The notes: generated by a model not told the origin, from the letters alone. 64,000 nucleotides of DNA from Methanosarcina siciliae T4/M (GCF_000970085.1 NZ_CP009506.1:620001-684000), one strand, 5' to 3'. Positions 27,436 to 36,964 are shown, counted from the stretch's first letter. A program made the numbers and translations.

Positions 27436-28233
27436 ATGGAAAGTAGAGATAACCCGCAATTTTTGTCGGCACACACCATAAAGAAAGATAATGTAGTCAA
27501 CAGGGCGGGAGAGGATCTTGGGAAAATTGAAGAATTAATGATTGACCTTCAGGACGGAAGTATAGCGTATGCAGTGCTTTCTTTTGGCGGATTTCTGGGT
27601 ATGGGTAATAAGCTTTTCGCACTTCCCTGGAAAACGCTGTCGTTGAAGGTACATGAGCATGCCTTCGTACTTAACGTCGACAAAGAAGTGCTGGAGCAGG
27701 CAGAAGGTTTTGATAAGGACAAATGGCCATTAACAGACCGGGAATGGCTCTCCAAGACGTACGCTTACTACGGATACGAACCTTACTGGCATCCCGGAGT
27801 GGCGGGACAGGTCGGAGTAAGGACAGAAAAGGCAGTAGCAGGTAAAGAAATTCCGGATTTTTTGTCATCAGGCACGATAAAAGGGGATAAAGTCATCAAT
27901 AAGGCCGAAGAGCACCTCGGGAAAATCGAGGAGTTAATGATTGACCTTGAAAATGGTAGAGTCGCGTACGCAGTGCTTTCTTTTGGCGGGTTCCTGGGCA
28001 TGGGTGACAAATTCTTTGCTATTCCCTGGCAGGCCCTTCAACTAAAAGTGCATAAACACGCCTTCGTACTTGATGTGCCTAAAGAAACCCTGGAAAAAGC
28101 AGAGGGCTTTGATAAAGATAACTGGCCTATAACTAACCGTGAGTGGCTTTCCACTATGTATGGCTACTACGGATACGAGCCATACTGGCAGTGGGAACGA
28201 GAACGAATCGAGAGCCGGCCAGGCAACATTTAA
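27436..28233 (+). CDS. Protein with two PRC-barrel domains
   Basis: Two copies of a PRC-barrel domain lie at about residues 6-95 and 137-225. Each contains GKIEELMIDL, then YAVLSFGGFLGMG, then FAxPW, and each is followed by a tail ending in YYGYEPYW. PRC-barrels occur in photosynthetic reaction-centre H subunits and in RimM, where they mediate protein or RNA contacts. In methanogens their role is unclear. No signal peptide is present. I chose ATG 27436 with GGGAGTTGAG upstream. The gene is clearly a sister of the next one. Confidence 0.8.
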   Translation: MESRDNPQFLSAHTIKKDNVVNRAGEDLGKIEELMIDLQDGSIAYAVLSFGGFLGMGNKLFALPWKTLSLKVHEHAFVLNVDKEVLEQAEGFDKDKWPLTDREWLSKTYAYYGYEPYWHPGVAGQVGVRTEKAVAGKEIPDFLSSGTIKGDKVINKAEEHLGKIEELMIDLENGRVAYAVLSFGGFLGMGDKFFAIPWQALQLKVHKHAFVLDVPKETLEKAEGFDKDNWPITNREWLSTMYGYYGYEPYWQWERERIESRPGNI

Positions 28234-28382
28234 TACCTTTTTAATTTTGCAAACAGATAAAAGCATCAGCCTTACCGGTAAATCGGGAGGTTGGGAAGAA
28301 ATTGATCGGAGGAACGATTTTAATATTGTGAAGGGGACGCAGGCTTTAAAATGTACCTCCTCCGAACCAGGGAGTTGTGAAC

Positions 28383-30347
28383 ATGGCAGATGGAAATAAT
28401 CCAGATTTTTTGTCAGTAAACACACTGAAAGGGGATAAGGTTGTCAACAGAGCAGGAGAGGATATTGGGAAGATTGAAGAACTAATGATTGACCTCCAGG
28501 ACGGTAGAGTAGGATATGCTGTACTTTCGTTTGGGGGATTCCTGGGTATGAGCGATAAATTCTTTGCTATTCCTTGGCAGGCCCTCCAACTGAGAGTGCA
28601 TGAGCATGCTTTCTTACTCGATATTCCTAAAGAAACTCTTGAAAACGCAGAGGGTTTCGACAAAGGTAACTGGCCTCTAACTACCCGGGAGGGACTCTCC
28701 GGAACCTACACTTACTACGGATGCCAGCCTTACTGGCAGTCTGGAGTGGCGGGACAAACTGGAAGAGTTTCAGGGAAGGTGGAACCGGAAAGGGAATCAC
28801 GGATGGAAAGCACGGCAGCTAGCGAGGGTCCTGAATTTTTGTCAGCAAGCACGATAAAAGGGGACAAGATCATCAGTAGCACCGGGGAGGATATTGGGAA
28901 GATTGACGAATTGATGATTGATCTTGAAAATGGTAGAGTTGCATATGCTGCAGTCTCCCATGGCGGGTACCTGGGTGTAGGAAGCAAATTATTTGCTATT
29001 CCCTGGCAGGCTCTCCAACTGAAAATGCATGAACATGCTTTTGTTCTTGATATTTCTAAAGAGACTCTTGACAAGGAAGAAGGCTTTGATAAAGACAATT
29101 GGCCTTTAACTCGTGAGAGGCTCTCCAGAACCTACACCAACTATGGATACGAGCCTTACTGGCAGATCGTAGCTGCAGAACAACCGGAAGTTTCTACAGG
29201 AAAGATCAAGCAAGCCGGAGTTTCTGCAGGAGTCATTAGAAAGACAGAAACAAAGAGGACTGAAGTAGTAGAAACTGATGAAGAGATAAGGGTGCGTCAG
29301 GAAAGGGAAAGACTGGAAGGACTAAGAGGCACGCAGGAAGAGAAGTTATCGCAGCTAGAGAAACAGCAGATGGAAAAAGAGAAGCAAGCAAAGGCTGAGA
29401 GAGAAAGACTGGCTCAGCTGGAAAGGGAACGTATTGAGGCAGAAAGGCAGGCAGAGGCCGAGAGAGAGAGACTGGCTCAACTGGAAAGCGAGCTGCAAGA
29501 AGCAAGAAGGCAGGAAGAGACCGAACGAGTGACCAGGCTAGAGAATGAACTGAAGGAAGTACAGACACAGGAAGAGATTCGTAGGGATAGGCTGGTCCAA
29601 CTGGAAAGAGAATGTACAGAGGCGAGAAAACAGGCAGAGGTGGAAAGAGAAGAGCTAGCTCAACTGGAAAGTGAGAGGACTGAAGTGGAGAGGCGGGCAG
29701 ACGTCGAGAGAGAGAGGCTGGCCCAATTGGAAAGAGAGAGAACTGAAGTGGAGAGACGGGTGGAGGCTGCCGGTAAAAAGATCCCGGACTTTTTGTCAGC
29801 AAACACGATAAAAACGGACAGGGTTGTCAATACAGCTGGAGAAGACCTCGGAAGGATTGATGAATTAATGATTGATCTCGATAACGGTAGGGTAGCGTAT
29901 GCAGTCCTTTCTTTTGGCGGATTCATGGGTATGAGCGATAAGCTGTTTGCTATTCCCTGGAATTTCCTTACATACAGAGAGCATGAACATGCTTTTACCC
30001 TTGATATCCCCAGGGACGTCCTGGAAAGTGCAGAAGGATTTGATAAGAATACCTGGCCTCTGACTCGTGAAGAACTCTCCGATACCTACACTTACTACGG
30101 GTACCAGCCCTACTGGCAGAGAGAATTGGCGGAACGAGCCGGAACTCCCGGGGGGACAGAATCGGAAATGATGACCCGGGCAGAAAGAAAGAGGCGCGAA
30201 CAACTAAAAACCGCAGAAGAGATAATGGCGCAGCAGGATAAAGAAAGAATAGAAAAGCAGGAAGCAACAGAGACAGACAAAGAGAAAAAAGAGAGGTTAG
30301 AAAGAGAACGTGTGGTCGCAGAAAGGAGGGAACACAAATATCAGTAA
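28383..30347 (+). CDS. Three PRC-barrel domains with a long coiled coil
   Basis: PRC-barrel domains lie at about residues 5-95, 148-235 and 460-545. Between the second and third is a highly charged segment (about 300-460) with repeated heptad-like units such as RERLAQLERER, predicted to form a long coiled coil. A second Glu/Lys-rich helix closes the protein (about 590-654). The third PRC-barrel sits after the rod, so the molecule looks like two adhesive heads separated by a spacer. I chose ATG 28383 over GTG 28377 because GGGAG is properly spaced from the ATG. No membrane segment or signal peptide is seen. Confidence 0.78.
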   Translation: MADGNNPDFLSVNTLKGDKVVNRAGEDIGKIEELMIDLQDGRVGYAVLSFGGFLGMSDKFFAIPWQALQLRVHEHAFLLDIPKETLENAEGFDKGNWPLTTREGLSGTYTYYGCQPYWQSGVAGQTGRVSGKVEPERESRMESTAASEGPEFLSASTIKGDKIISSTGEDIGKIDELMIDLENGRVAYAAVSHGGYLGVGSKLFAIPWQALQLKMHEHAFVLDISKETLDKEEGFDKDNWPLTRERLSRTYTNYGYEPYWQIVAAEQPEVSTGKIKQAGVSAGVIRKTETKRTEVVETDEEIRVRQERERLEGLRGTQEEKLSQLEKQQMEKEKQAKAERERLAQLERERIEAERQAEAERERLAQLESELQEARRQEETERVTRLENELKEVQTQEEIRRDRLVQLERECTEARKQAEVEREELAQLESERTEVERRADVERERLAQLERERTEVERRVEAAGKKIPDFLSANTIKTDRVVNTAGEDLGRIDELMIDLDNGRVAYAVLSFGGFMGMSDKLFAIPWNFLTYREHEHAFTLDIPRDVLESAEGFDKNTWPLTREELSDTYTYYGYQPYWQRELAERAGTPGGTESEMMTRAERKRREQLKTAEEIMAQQDKERIEKQEATETDKEKKERLERERVVAERREHKYQ

Positions 30348-30402
30348 TTAACACAAATATCAGTAATTGATACATTGGAGAGTACCGTATTTCTCCCTGA
30401 GT

Positions 30403-31542
30403 TTATATTCTGCGTATCAAATTTTCAGTCCCTGTTAAAAGCTGTGCCAGCAGGGACTTTTTTATCTCCACCGCATTACTGGGGCAGAGTTCCCGGCAGC
30501 AGTAACACAGGATGCATTTTTCCGGATTTATCCTGTAAGTTCCGTTTTTTTGCCGTTCCACCGCCTTGGGAGAACAGTTTAAATAGCAGGTCCCGCATTG
30601 AGTGCATTTTCTCTGGTTGATCCTGGGATAAATGGTATAATATCTGCCGAGGCTGCGTTTAAGAAAAGCAGGGGTTGTACTGACCCCTCCGCTTGATGGC
30701 TTGAATTTCATTTTGACTTCTTTTAATGGCTTTCCGACTACCACAGGGCACTGGTTCCCGAAGCCTTTCTTCAGGGCTCCTGCTGTAGTGGGGATTTTGA
30801 TAGGGTCAAAACCGATCATTTCCGCTGCAACAATATCCAGGGAAACACAGTCCCTGCTTGCCAGAATTACTCCTGAGTTCACAGGTTCTCCGTGGGAAGG
30901 CCCGTTTCCCTCCATGCCCCAGACTCCGTCCATGACTGAAAAAGCGGGTTTGACAACAGAGTAAACATCGGCAACAGCTTCGCCAAAAAGTTCCCTTTTT
31001 CCGAGGAGGTGCATTTCTTTCCGGCATTTCAGGGGCAGAGCTCCGAAGAAATTCTTGACCGCACCCGTGTAATACGTAAGCTCATGGGTTTTCAGTTTCG
31101 GAAGGGATATTATGACATCAGCCTCAAGGACAGGGTTTGCAATATATAATTTCCGGAACTGAAGCGGTTCCGGGACTTCTATCAGGGTAAAGCCTGCAGT
31201 TTCAAAATTCACTACCTTTGCTCCGGCTTTTCGGGCAGCTTCTTCTATACCCGAAGTCTCCAGGGCTATTGCTGTAGCCCCGGGTTTTGATATGCCGGCT
31301 CCGTCTCCAACTATCGGTTTCCCTCCTGCGGAGAGCACGAATTCACACATTGCTGCTACAACCGAAGGATGGGTAGTTGTGGCAGCTTCCGGAGGGCTGG
31401 CTGCAAGGATGTTTGGCTTGAGAAGTACGCTGTCTCCGGGATCAATTATGTCTTCAACGCTTCCCAGAAGGTCAAGAGCTCCCACTATTGCTTTTTTCGT
31501 ATCCGAATAATCAGGACAGGGGACTATGGAGACTTTGTTCAT
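30403..31542 (-). CDS. DUF362 protein with two [4Fe-4S] ferredoxin motifs
   Basis: The N-terminal 270 residues match DUF362 (VLLKPNILAASPPEAATTTH, KLKTHELTYYTGAVKNFFG). The C-terminus has two ferredoxin clusters, CTQCGTCYLNCSP and CILCYCCRELCP. It is therefore probably a cytoplasmic iron-sulfur electron-transfer protein. Relatives are common in strict anaerobes but have no settled reaction. It ends convergently with the PRC-barrel gene. Confidence 0.88.
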   Translation of the reverse strand: MNKVSIVPCPDYSDTKKAIVGALDLLGSVEDIIDPGDSVLLKPNILAASPPEAATTTHPSVVAAMCEFVLSAGGKPIVGDGAGISKPGATAIALETSGIEEAARKAGAKVVNFETAGFTLIEVPEPLQFRKLYIANPVLEADVIISLPKLKTHELTYYTGAVKNFFGALPLKCRKEMHLLGKRELFGEAVADVYSVVKPAFSVMDGVWGMEGNGPSHGEPVNSGVILASRDCVSLDIVAAEMIGFDPIKIPTTAGALKKGFGNQCPVVVGKPLKEVKMKFKPSSGGVSTTPAFLKRSLGRYYTIYPRINQRKCTQCGTCYLNCSPKAVERQKNGTYRINPEKCILCYCCRELCPSNAVEIKKSLLAQLLTGTENLIRRI

Positions 31543-31635
31543 TGCTAATAAATAAGTGGAAATAATTATTGAATTCTTTTCCGGTTTCAGTTTATTCTCA
31601 GGTTTTCGGTTTCTGGATCTCTCTTTATAAAGGGT

Positions 31636-32043
31636 TTACCTGTTTTTCAGGCCCATTATTGAGTCGATTTCTTCAGCTATGCTTTCCAGTTCGTCGAGTA
31701 TCCTTTCCGAGTCCTTCCTCATCTCCTTTACTGCAGCTTTCAAGCTCCCTCCTCTCAGGTAAATCAGGCGTTTTTTCCTGTAAAGGAGCCCGGAGTCATT
31801 GAGGTTCCGGAGATGATGGTTGACTCTTGAAATTTTTATCTCAAGGTCTTCAGCCAGAGCTTCCGAGGAGCTTATCCTGTCGTTTGAGAGTTTTTCAAGC
31901 AGGCTGAAGATTATCCTGTTGGCTGTGTTTTCGGTATCTCTGCCTGAAGAAAAGCCAAAGCTGTCACAGAACCAAAACAGATCTTCTTCAAGGCTCTTGA
32001 TCTGGGGTTTTTCAATGTTTCTGAGGATAATCTGCTGAACCAT
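31636..32043 (-). CDS. ArsR-like winged-helix regulator, divergent from groES
   Basis: The 135-residue protein has a winged helix (LLEKLSNDRISSSEALAEDL, SRVNHHLRNLNDSGLLYRKK) and a C-terminal helical tail probably used for dimerisation. It is transcribed away from groES-groEL with 255 bases between start codons. A TATA-like GTATATATAATTT on the opposite side (32069-32080) lies so close to its ATG that the mRNA would be almost leaderless. The position makes it a candidate regulator of the chaperonin operon; this is inference. Confidence 0.72.
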   Translation of the reverse strand: MVQQIILRNIEKPQIKSLEEDLFWFCDSFGFSSGRDTENTANRIIFSLLEKLSNDRISSSEALAEDLEIKISRVNHHLRNLNDSGLLYRKKRLIYLRGGSLKAAVKEMRKDSERILDELESIAEEIDSIMGLKNR

Positions 32044-32086
32044 CTTTATATTATTTTAGAGATTCATGTATATATAATTTATTTTG

Positions 32087-32107
32087 ATCTATCGATATCA
32101 TGTAGAT
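32087..32107. promoter_or_regulatory. Possible operator between the regulator and groES
   Basis: An inverted repeat, ATCTA...TAGAT with an 11-base centre, lies between the two divergent promoters. It is short and could be chance. It is noted because the neighbouring gene encodes a DNA-binding protein. Confidence 0.25.
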
Positions 32108-32160
32108 TTTTTTGAAATTATTCTTATTTTACTGACAAAACACCTCTCGTTTCCCGGTAA

Positions 32161-32172
32161 TTTTTAAATATA
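32161..32172 (+). promoter_or_regulatory. TATA box of groES-groEL
   Basis: TTTTTAAATATA precedes the groES GTG by about 130 bases and is the best TATA element in the gap. A leader of about 100 bases would result. Confidence 0.45.
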
Positions 32173-32298
32173 AGTTCTACATTATATGCAGATAGTTGGG
32201 CGTTTTAAGTCCAATGCATTCATCAATTTCCATGCTGACCTGTACCAGTGAATGTTCAGCTAATATTGAAGTCACTTACGCATAAGGAGGAACAAAGA

Positions 32299-32577
32299 GT
32301 GATTATCAGACCTATTGGCGAACGAGTCTTACTCAAACACCAGAAGAAAGAAGAAGTGACTAAAGGCGGGATCTATATCCCGGAGTCTGCCCGGCAGGAG
32401 AAAAAAGAAGGAATCGTTCTATCTGTGGGGACTTTCGAAGACGGAAAGGAGCTCCCCCTGAAAAAGGGAGACCACGTAATTTACGGGGGGTACCAAGCTG
32501 ATGAGATTGAGATCGATGACGAAAAATATATTTTTGTTGATTTCAAGGATATCCTGGCAACCGTTGTTGAAGAATAA
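32299..32577 (+). CDS. groES: Co-chaperonin GroES
   Basis: This is the heptameric lid of the group I chaperonin. The 92-residue product starts VIIRPIGERVLLKHQ, has a mobile-loop region around TKGGIYIPESAR, and ends with IFVDFKDILATV. I chose GTG 32299 because AAGGAGG lies eight bases upstream. It is followed 124 bases later by groEL. Bacterial-type GroES/GroEL is known in Methanosarcina alongside the archaeal thermosome and is regarded as acquired from bacteria. Confidence 0.95.
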   Translation: MIIRPIGERVLLKHQKKEEVTKGGIYIPESARQEKKEGIVLSVGTFEDGKELPLKKGDHVIYGGYQADEIEIDDEKYIFVDFKDILATVVEE

Positions 32578-32701
32578 TTTTGAATGAGGCCGCTTCTGAA
32601 ATACTACCTCAGGTATCTCGCAAAGGTCAGGTAAACCCTGATCCGGATAAATCATGAATCAATTCAGTAAGAATGTTTGATCATAATTCAGGTGAATACA
32701 G

Positions 32702-34312
32702 ATGGCTTCAAAGCAGATAATGTTTGATGAGGGCGCAAGAAAAGCCCTCTTAACCGGTGTAGATAAAGTTGCAAATACTGTTAAGATCACCCTGGGCCCC
32801 AAAGGTCGCTACGTTGTGCTGGACAAAAGCACAAAACCCGTGGTCACAAATGATGGGGTCACCATTGCAAAAGAAATAGAGCTCCATGACAAGTTTGAAA
32901 ATATGGGGGCAAAGCTTGTCAAGGAGGTTGCTTCCAAGACCCAGGACAACACAGGAGACGGGACCACTACCGCTACCCTCCTTGCCCAGAGCATGATCCG
33001 GGAAGGTCTGAAAAACATCAGTGCCGGGGCAAACCCTATTGAGGTCAAGAAAGGGATTGAGCTTGCAACGGAAAAGGTTGTGGGGTATCTCAAGAGCAAG
33101 AGTGTGGAAGTCAAGGGCAAGGACAAGATCGTACAGGTAGCTACCGTTTCCGCAAACAATGACGAGGAAATAGGCAACCTGATCGCCGATGCTATGGAAA
33201 GGGTAGGCTACAACGGGGTAATCACGGTTGAAGACTCAAAAACGATGGAAACCAGCCTTGATGTGGTTGAAGGTATGCAGTTTGACCGCGGCTTTGTTTC
33301 GCCCTACATGGCACTTGATACTGAAAAAATGACCTGTGAATTCGAAGACCCCTATATCCTGATTACGGACAAGAAGATCAACAGCATGAAGCAGATCGTG
33401 CCCGTGCTTGAGAAGGTCGCTTCCGAAGGCCGATCCCTCCTGATTATTGCTGAGGACGTCGACGGGGATGCCCAGGCAGCTCTGATCCTTAACATCATCC
33501 GCGGATCCCTGAGAGTCTGCGCTGTAAAAGCTCCGGGGTTCGGAAACGAGAGAAAGGAGATGCTCGAAGATATTGCCGTCCTGACCGGCGGGCAGGTAAT
33601 CAGTGAAGAGAAAGGCATGAAACTTGAGGAATTCAGTGATTACATGCTCGGGAGTGCCAGGAAGGTTACGGTTGACAACAATAAAACCATAATCGTGGAA
33701 GGCAGGGGCGATAAGGCAAAGATTGAGGACAGAGTCAGGATCATCGAAGCCCAGGTCAATATTGCCGAAGCCGACTATCAAAAGACAGGACTTAAAAAGC
33801 GCCAGGCAAAGCTTGGAGGTGGCGTTGCGGTAATCAAAGTAGGTGCTGCAACTGAAACCGAGCTCAAGGAAAAGAAGATGAGGATCGATGATGCCCTGAA
33901 TGCTACAAAAGCCGCAGTTGAAGAAGGTGTGGTTACGGGTGGAGGAGTCAGCCTTTTCCGGGCAGCTGCAGTCCTTGATGACCTCGGCCTTGAAGGCGAC
34001 AGGCAGGTGGGCGTAAAGATCGTCCGGAGGTCCATAGAAGATCCTGTCCGCCAGATAGCTGCAAACGCAGGCAGGGAAGGCGCCGAAGTTGTGGCAACCA
34101 TAAGGGCCGAGTCCGGTGAGTGCTTCGGGTACAATGCAAAGGGCGACGTCTTTGAAGACCTCTTCGAAGCCGGCGTAATCGACCCGACAAAAGTGGTAAG
34201 AAGCGGGCTCCAGAATGCCGCCTCAATCGCAGGTATGGTGCTCACGACGGAAGCTCTTGTGACCGATTTTGACGAAGAAAAGGACGACAAGACAGCTGCA
34301 ATCATTATCTGA
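32702..34312 (+). CDS. groEL: Group I chaperonin GroEL
   Basis: This is the 14-mer folding chamber, 536 residues. Equatorial ATP-binding signatures are clear (TLGPKGRYVVL, NTGDGTTTATLLAQ, GGGVAVIKVGAATETELKEKK). The apical domain includes RGFVSPYM and LEDIAVLTGG. The C-terminus ends DDKTAAIII and lacks the Gly-Gly-Met tail of most bacterial GroELs, a known archaeal-type variation. T-rich runs after the stop (34319-34365) look like termination. It forms an operon with groES. Confidence 0.97.
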   Translation: MASKQIMFDEGARKALLTGVDKVANTVKITLGPKGRYVVLDKSTKPVVTNDGVTIAKEIELHDKFENMGAKLVKEVASKTQDNTGDGTTTATLLAQSMIREGLKNISAGANPIEVKKGIELATEKVVGYLKSKSVEVKGKDKIVQVATVSANNDEEIGNLIADAMERVGYNGVITVEDSKTMETSLDVVEGMQFDRGFVSPYMALDTEKMTCEFEDPYILITDKKINSMKQIVPVLEKVASEGRSLLIIAEDVDGDAQAALILNIIRGSLRVCAVKAPGFGNERKEMLEDIAVLTGGQVISEEKGMKLEEFSDYMLGSARKVTVDNNKTIIVEGRGDKAKIEDRVRIIEAQVNIAEADYQKTGLKKRQAKLGGGVAVIKVGAATETELKEKKMRIDDALNATKAAVEEGVVTGGGVSLFRAAAVLDDLGLEGDRQVGVKIVRRSIEDPVRQIAANAGREGAEVVATIRAESGECFGYNAKGDVFEDLFEAGVIDPTKVVRSGLQNAASIAGMVLTTEALVTDFDEEKDDKTAAIII

Positions 34313-34560
34313 TTGCAGTATTTTTCTCATTTCCTTTTCTCTCTATTTTTTCTTTCCTATCCTTTTTTCCCTAATAAGGGCCGAAAACCTTTTTCTGTTA
34401 TTGGCACATCATGTTTGTAAAAATATAATTCTCGATATCTATAACTACAGATCTATAGTTAATCTGTTCGACTCTCCTCTGGTCATTCATAGCCGCTCAT
34501 AAACTCCTATCATCCACCAGTTTATTAAAAACGCTTCCTGCCAGAAAGGTGAAAGTAAAT

Positions 34561-35388
34561 ATGCTTGAAGTCTACTGTGATTCATCCTATAATAAAGGCG
34601 AAGATTCCTACATCGGTTGCGTGATGCTACGGGATGGCATGCAGCTTCATCAATCAACAACTAAAGTCCCGGATCATCCTCAGAACAATCTTGAATGTGA
34701 ACTTGCAGCCCTTAACTTCGCGCTATCCCTTGTCAGAATTTTTTCAGCAGGCGATAAAGAAATCGTCATTTATAACGACTCGACTGAAGCCGTAAAAGAT
34801 TTTCAGGGCAGGGTAAAGCAAGTAGAAAAGGCGTTTTCTGGGTCCAGGCTCAGCTTTGAGTATATCCCCCGGGAGAAAATGAACCAGGCAGCTGCAGACA
34901 GACTCTCTAAAAAGTTTCCTGTTTTTTTCTCGAGCACGTCCACATCTGAGGTGGAGTCTTTTTCGAGGCGGGAAGACGTTCTTTCAGATATAGCCCGGAA
35001 TGGGAGCACCGTTTTTTATCTGGAAAAAGTTCCGGAAATGTCTACAAACAAAAAAACCTGCTACAGATTGATAGTTCGTACAATGGAAAAGATTCTTTCT
35101 GATGACCTGCTCTATCCGGTAAAAAAAGGAGGGCCGGGCACTCAGATCAAGGCTGTGGAACAGATTCGAAAAGACATTTCAAACCCTGAGGTTTTTTCTT
35201 CTCTGAAATCAAAAGGTGTCAGGTTTGAAAACTCCTACTTCCTGCTCACAGACGAAACCTGGGGGCTTCGGGGTACGGACAGTCAGGCTTACTCCATTCT
35301 GCCCTCTTCCATTCCCCACAGGGTCATATGCGATGAAGTGGACAGGTCACCCCAGAACCTTTTCAGAAGAGCCGAACGTTTCAGGTAA
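34561..35388 (+). CDS. RNase H-fold protein with an unknown C-terminal domain
   Basis: The N-terminal 130 residues match RNase HI. All four catalytic acids are in place: Asp in VYCDSSYN, Glu in NLECELAAL, Asp in IYNDSTEAV, and Asp in AAADRLSK. The C-terminal 140 residues are unrelated to known RNase H tails. They include LIVRTMEKILSDDLLYPV and a TDETWGLRG segment I do not recognise. I chose ATG 34561, with GGTGA seven bases upstream. Cleavage of RNA-DNA hybrids is plausible for the first domain. Confidence 0.72.
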   Translation: MLEVYCDSSYNKGEDSYIGCVMLRDGMQLHQSTTKVPDHPQNNLECELAALNFALSLVRIFSAGDKEIVIYNDSTEAVKDFQGRVKQVEKAFSGSRLSFEYIPREKMNQAAADRLSKKFPVFFSSTSTSEVESFSRREDVLSDIARNGSTVFYLEKVPEMSTNKKTCYRLIVRTMEKILSDDLLYPVKKGGPGTQIKAVEQIRKDISNPEVFSSLKSKGVRFENSYFLLTDETWGLRGTDSQAYSILPSSIPHRVICDEVDRSPQNLFRRAERFR

Positions 35389-35519
35389 TTATCCTACTCC
35401 TGAAACCCATTGATTGTAGCCCCTCTCTCCGGAATCCAACGCCGGCGTTGTAGAATTTGAAGTATTCTCTTTATATGTGTTATGCAACCCTTAAACCCAA
35501 ATTTAACCCCTGAATATCC

Positions 35520-36203
35520 ATGAAATCCATAGATTACAAAACACAGATTTTACTAGCAGTTTTCATAAGCTCTCTGCTCCTCGGAAACCTCCTGGGGAGC
35601 AAGCTAATTGAAATCTTCGGAATTGTAACCTCTGTCGGCTTATTCGGATATCCGGTTACTTTTCTTATTACGGATATAATAGAGGAAGTTAGGGGAAAAG
35701 AAATAACAAAGATTTTCGTACACGCAGGCTTACTTTCACTCTTCATTGCCGTACTTTTCGTCTTTGTAAGTACGGGCTTCCCTTCTTCCCCTCTGTATCC
35801 GCATAGTGAGGCTTATAATAGTGTTTTCTCAAACTCTCTGCGGATTATCCTGGCAAGTATGACCGCTTTTGTTATAAGCCAGTACCATGACCTCTGGGCT
35901 TTTAATTTCTGGAGGCAGAAGACAAACGGCAGATACCTCTGGTTCAGGAACAATCTTTCAACAATTGTTTCCCAGCTGATTGACTCCATTGTTTTCACGT
36001 TTATCGCTTTCTATCACGCCACTCCCGATCTTGGGGCAGTCCAGATTTTTTATATGATCGTGCCTCTCTGGGTCCTTAAAGTGGGTTTTGCTCTCCTTGA
36101 TACTCCTTTTGTATATCTTGGAGTCCGGTGGCTTGCTTCAGAAAGCCCGGATGAAACGCCCTACCAAGGAGAAAACCGGGAGGCAGGCTCGGTTGACGGT
36201 TAA
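35520..36203 (+). CDS. Queuosine/archaeosine precursor transporter (YhhQ/VUT family)
   Basis: This is a six-helix membrane protein of the DUF165/VUT1 family, which imports 7-deazapurine precursors such as preQ0 or preQ1. Family landmarks are NLLGSKLIEIFG, YPVTFLITDIIEEVRGKE, SQYHDLWAFNFWR and RNNLSTIVSQLIDSIVF. In archaea the salvaged base would feed archaeosine in tRNA. The substrate is inferred from the family. It stands alone downstream of the RNase H-like gene. Confidence 0.88.
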   Translation: MKSIDYKTQILLAVFISSLLLGNLLGSKLIEIFGIVTSVGLFGYPVTFLITDIIEEVRGKEITKIFVHAGLLSLFIAVLFVFVSTGFPSSPLYPHSEAYNSVFSNSLRIILASMTAFVISQYHDLWAFNFWRQKTNGRYLWFRNNLSTIVSQLIDSIVFTFIAFYHATPDLGAVQIFYMIVPLWVLKVGFALLDTPFVYLGVRWLASESPDETPYQGENREAGSVDG

Positions 36204-36328
36204 ATATGGGCAATTCCTGAAATCAGCTTCGGCCTGGAAGTGACCTGGGAGTACATTTCCGTGCCTTGAATCCCAATGCTTATGGATATCCCCGTCCTAT
36301 ACCCTATATATTAACGGGGGTGCTGATT

Positions 36329-36964
36329 ATGGCAGACCATCCTGAGATAAAAATAGGGCAGGCAAGGATTGATCTTCAAATTAATGAAGAAAATTCCGAA
36401 AAGGCTTATGAAAGAAAGGCTGAAGAGCAGGAAAAGTCAGGTAAGGAACCCAATAAAGGAGTTTCCTCTGAAGAATTCTGTATCTCCTGTATGGATATTC
36501 CTGAGGAACAGCGTAAGGGCATAACTCTGGAGATCCAGCAGGTAGCTGAAAGGCTTCTGAAAGCCCATGGGGTTATTAACGAACCTGGAGACCTTTTAAA
36601 GGGAGAGTGGTTCCTCAAACTGCAGAAGCCGAAGTTCGAAAAGAAACTGGTTCTTGCAAAATCCGGAGAGGAAGTCTTTATAGGCTTTTATAGCTATAAG
36701 GAGGAAACTCCTGTTCCCGATCCCAACTTCGTTTTGCTTTCTCAATACAGCGTCTGGTACCCGCAGAGGGTAGAGGAAAAATTTGAAGAAACGGTTGCTT
36801 CCTTCTTTACGGGAGCTTATGGAGATTACGATTTTCTCAATATCGTCCCTGAAAACGTTGAAAAATTCCAGGCTTTTCAGCGTGATTTTGCAAAAATGCT
36901 TGAAGACCAGGGCTGGGACGGCCCGGAAGTGGAGGTAGTTGAAAAAATAATGCCTAAAGATTAA
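36329..36964 (+). CDS. Uncharacterised cytoplasmic protein
   Basis: The product is about 211 residues and acidic, with a Glu/Lys-rich helical N-terminus and a compact C-terminal domain (LVLAKSGEEVFIGFYSYKEE, SQYSVWYPQRVEE). A CISC pair lies at about residue 50. There are no membrane segments. GGGGGTGCTGATT precedes the chosen ATG; the frame is open for 21 codons further upstream without a ribosome-binding site. I do not recognise the family. Confidence 0.55.
   Translation: MADHPEIKIGQARIDLQINEENSEKAYERKAEEQEKSGKEPNKGVSSEEFCISCMDIPEEQRKGITLEIQQVAERLLKAHGVINEPGDLLKGEWFLKLQKPKFEKKLVLAKSGEEVFIGFYSYKEETPVPDPNFVLLSQYSVWYPQRVEEKFEETVASFFTGAYGDYDFLNIVPENVEKFQAFQRDFAKMLEDQGWDGPEVEVVEKIMPKD

Noticed and set aside
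28377..30347. Minus-strand hydrophobic frames over the PRC-barrel/coiled-coil gene
   Set aside because: They are antisense images of Glu/Lys-rich coding repeats, not genes.
32809..34305. Long open frames antisense to groEL
   Set aside because: They mirror the codon bias of a conserved gene, have no ribosome-binding sites and resemble no protein.
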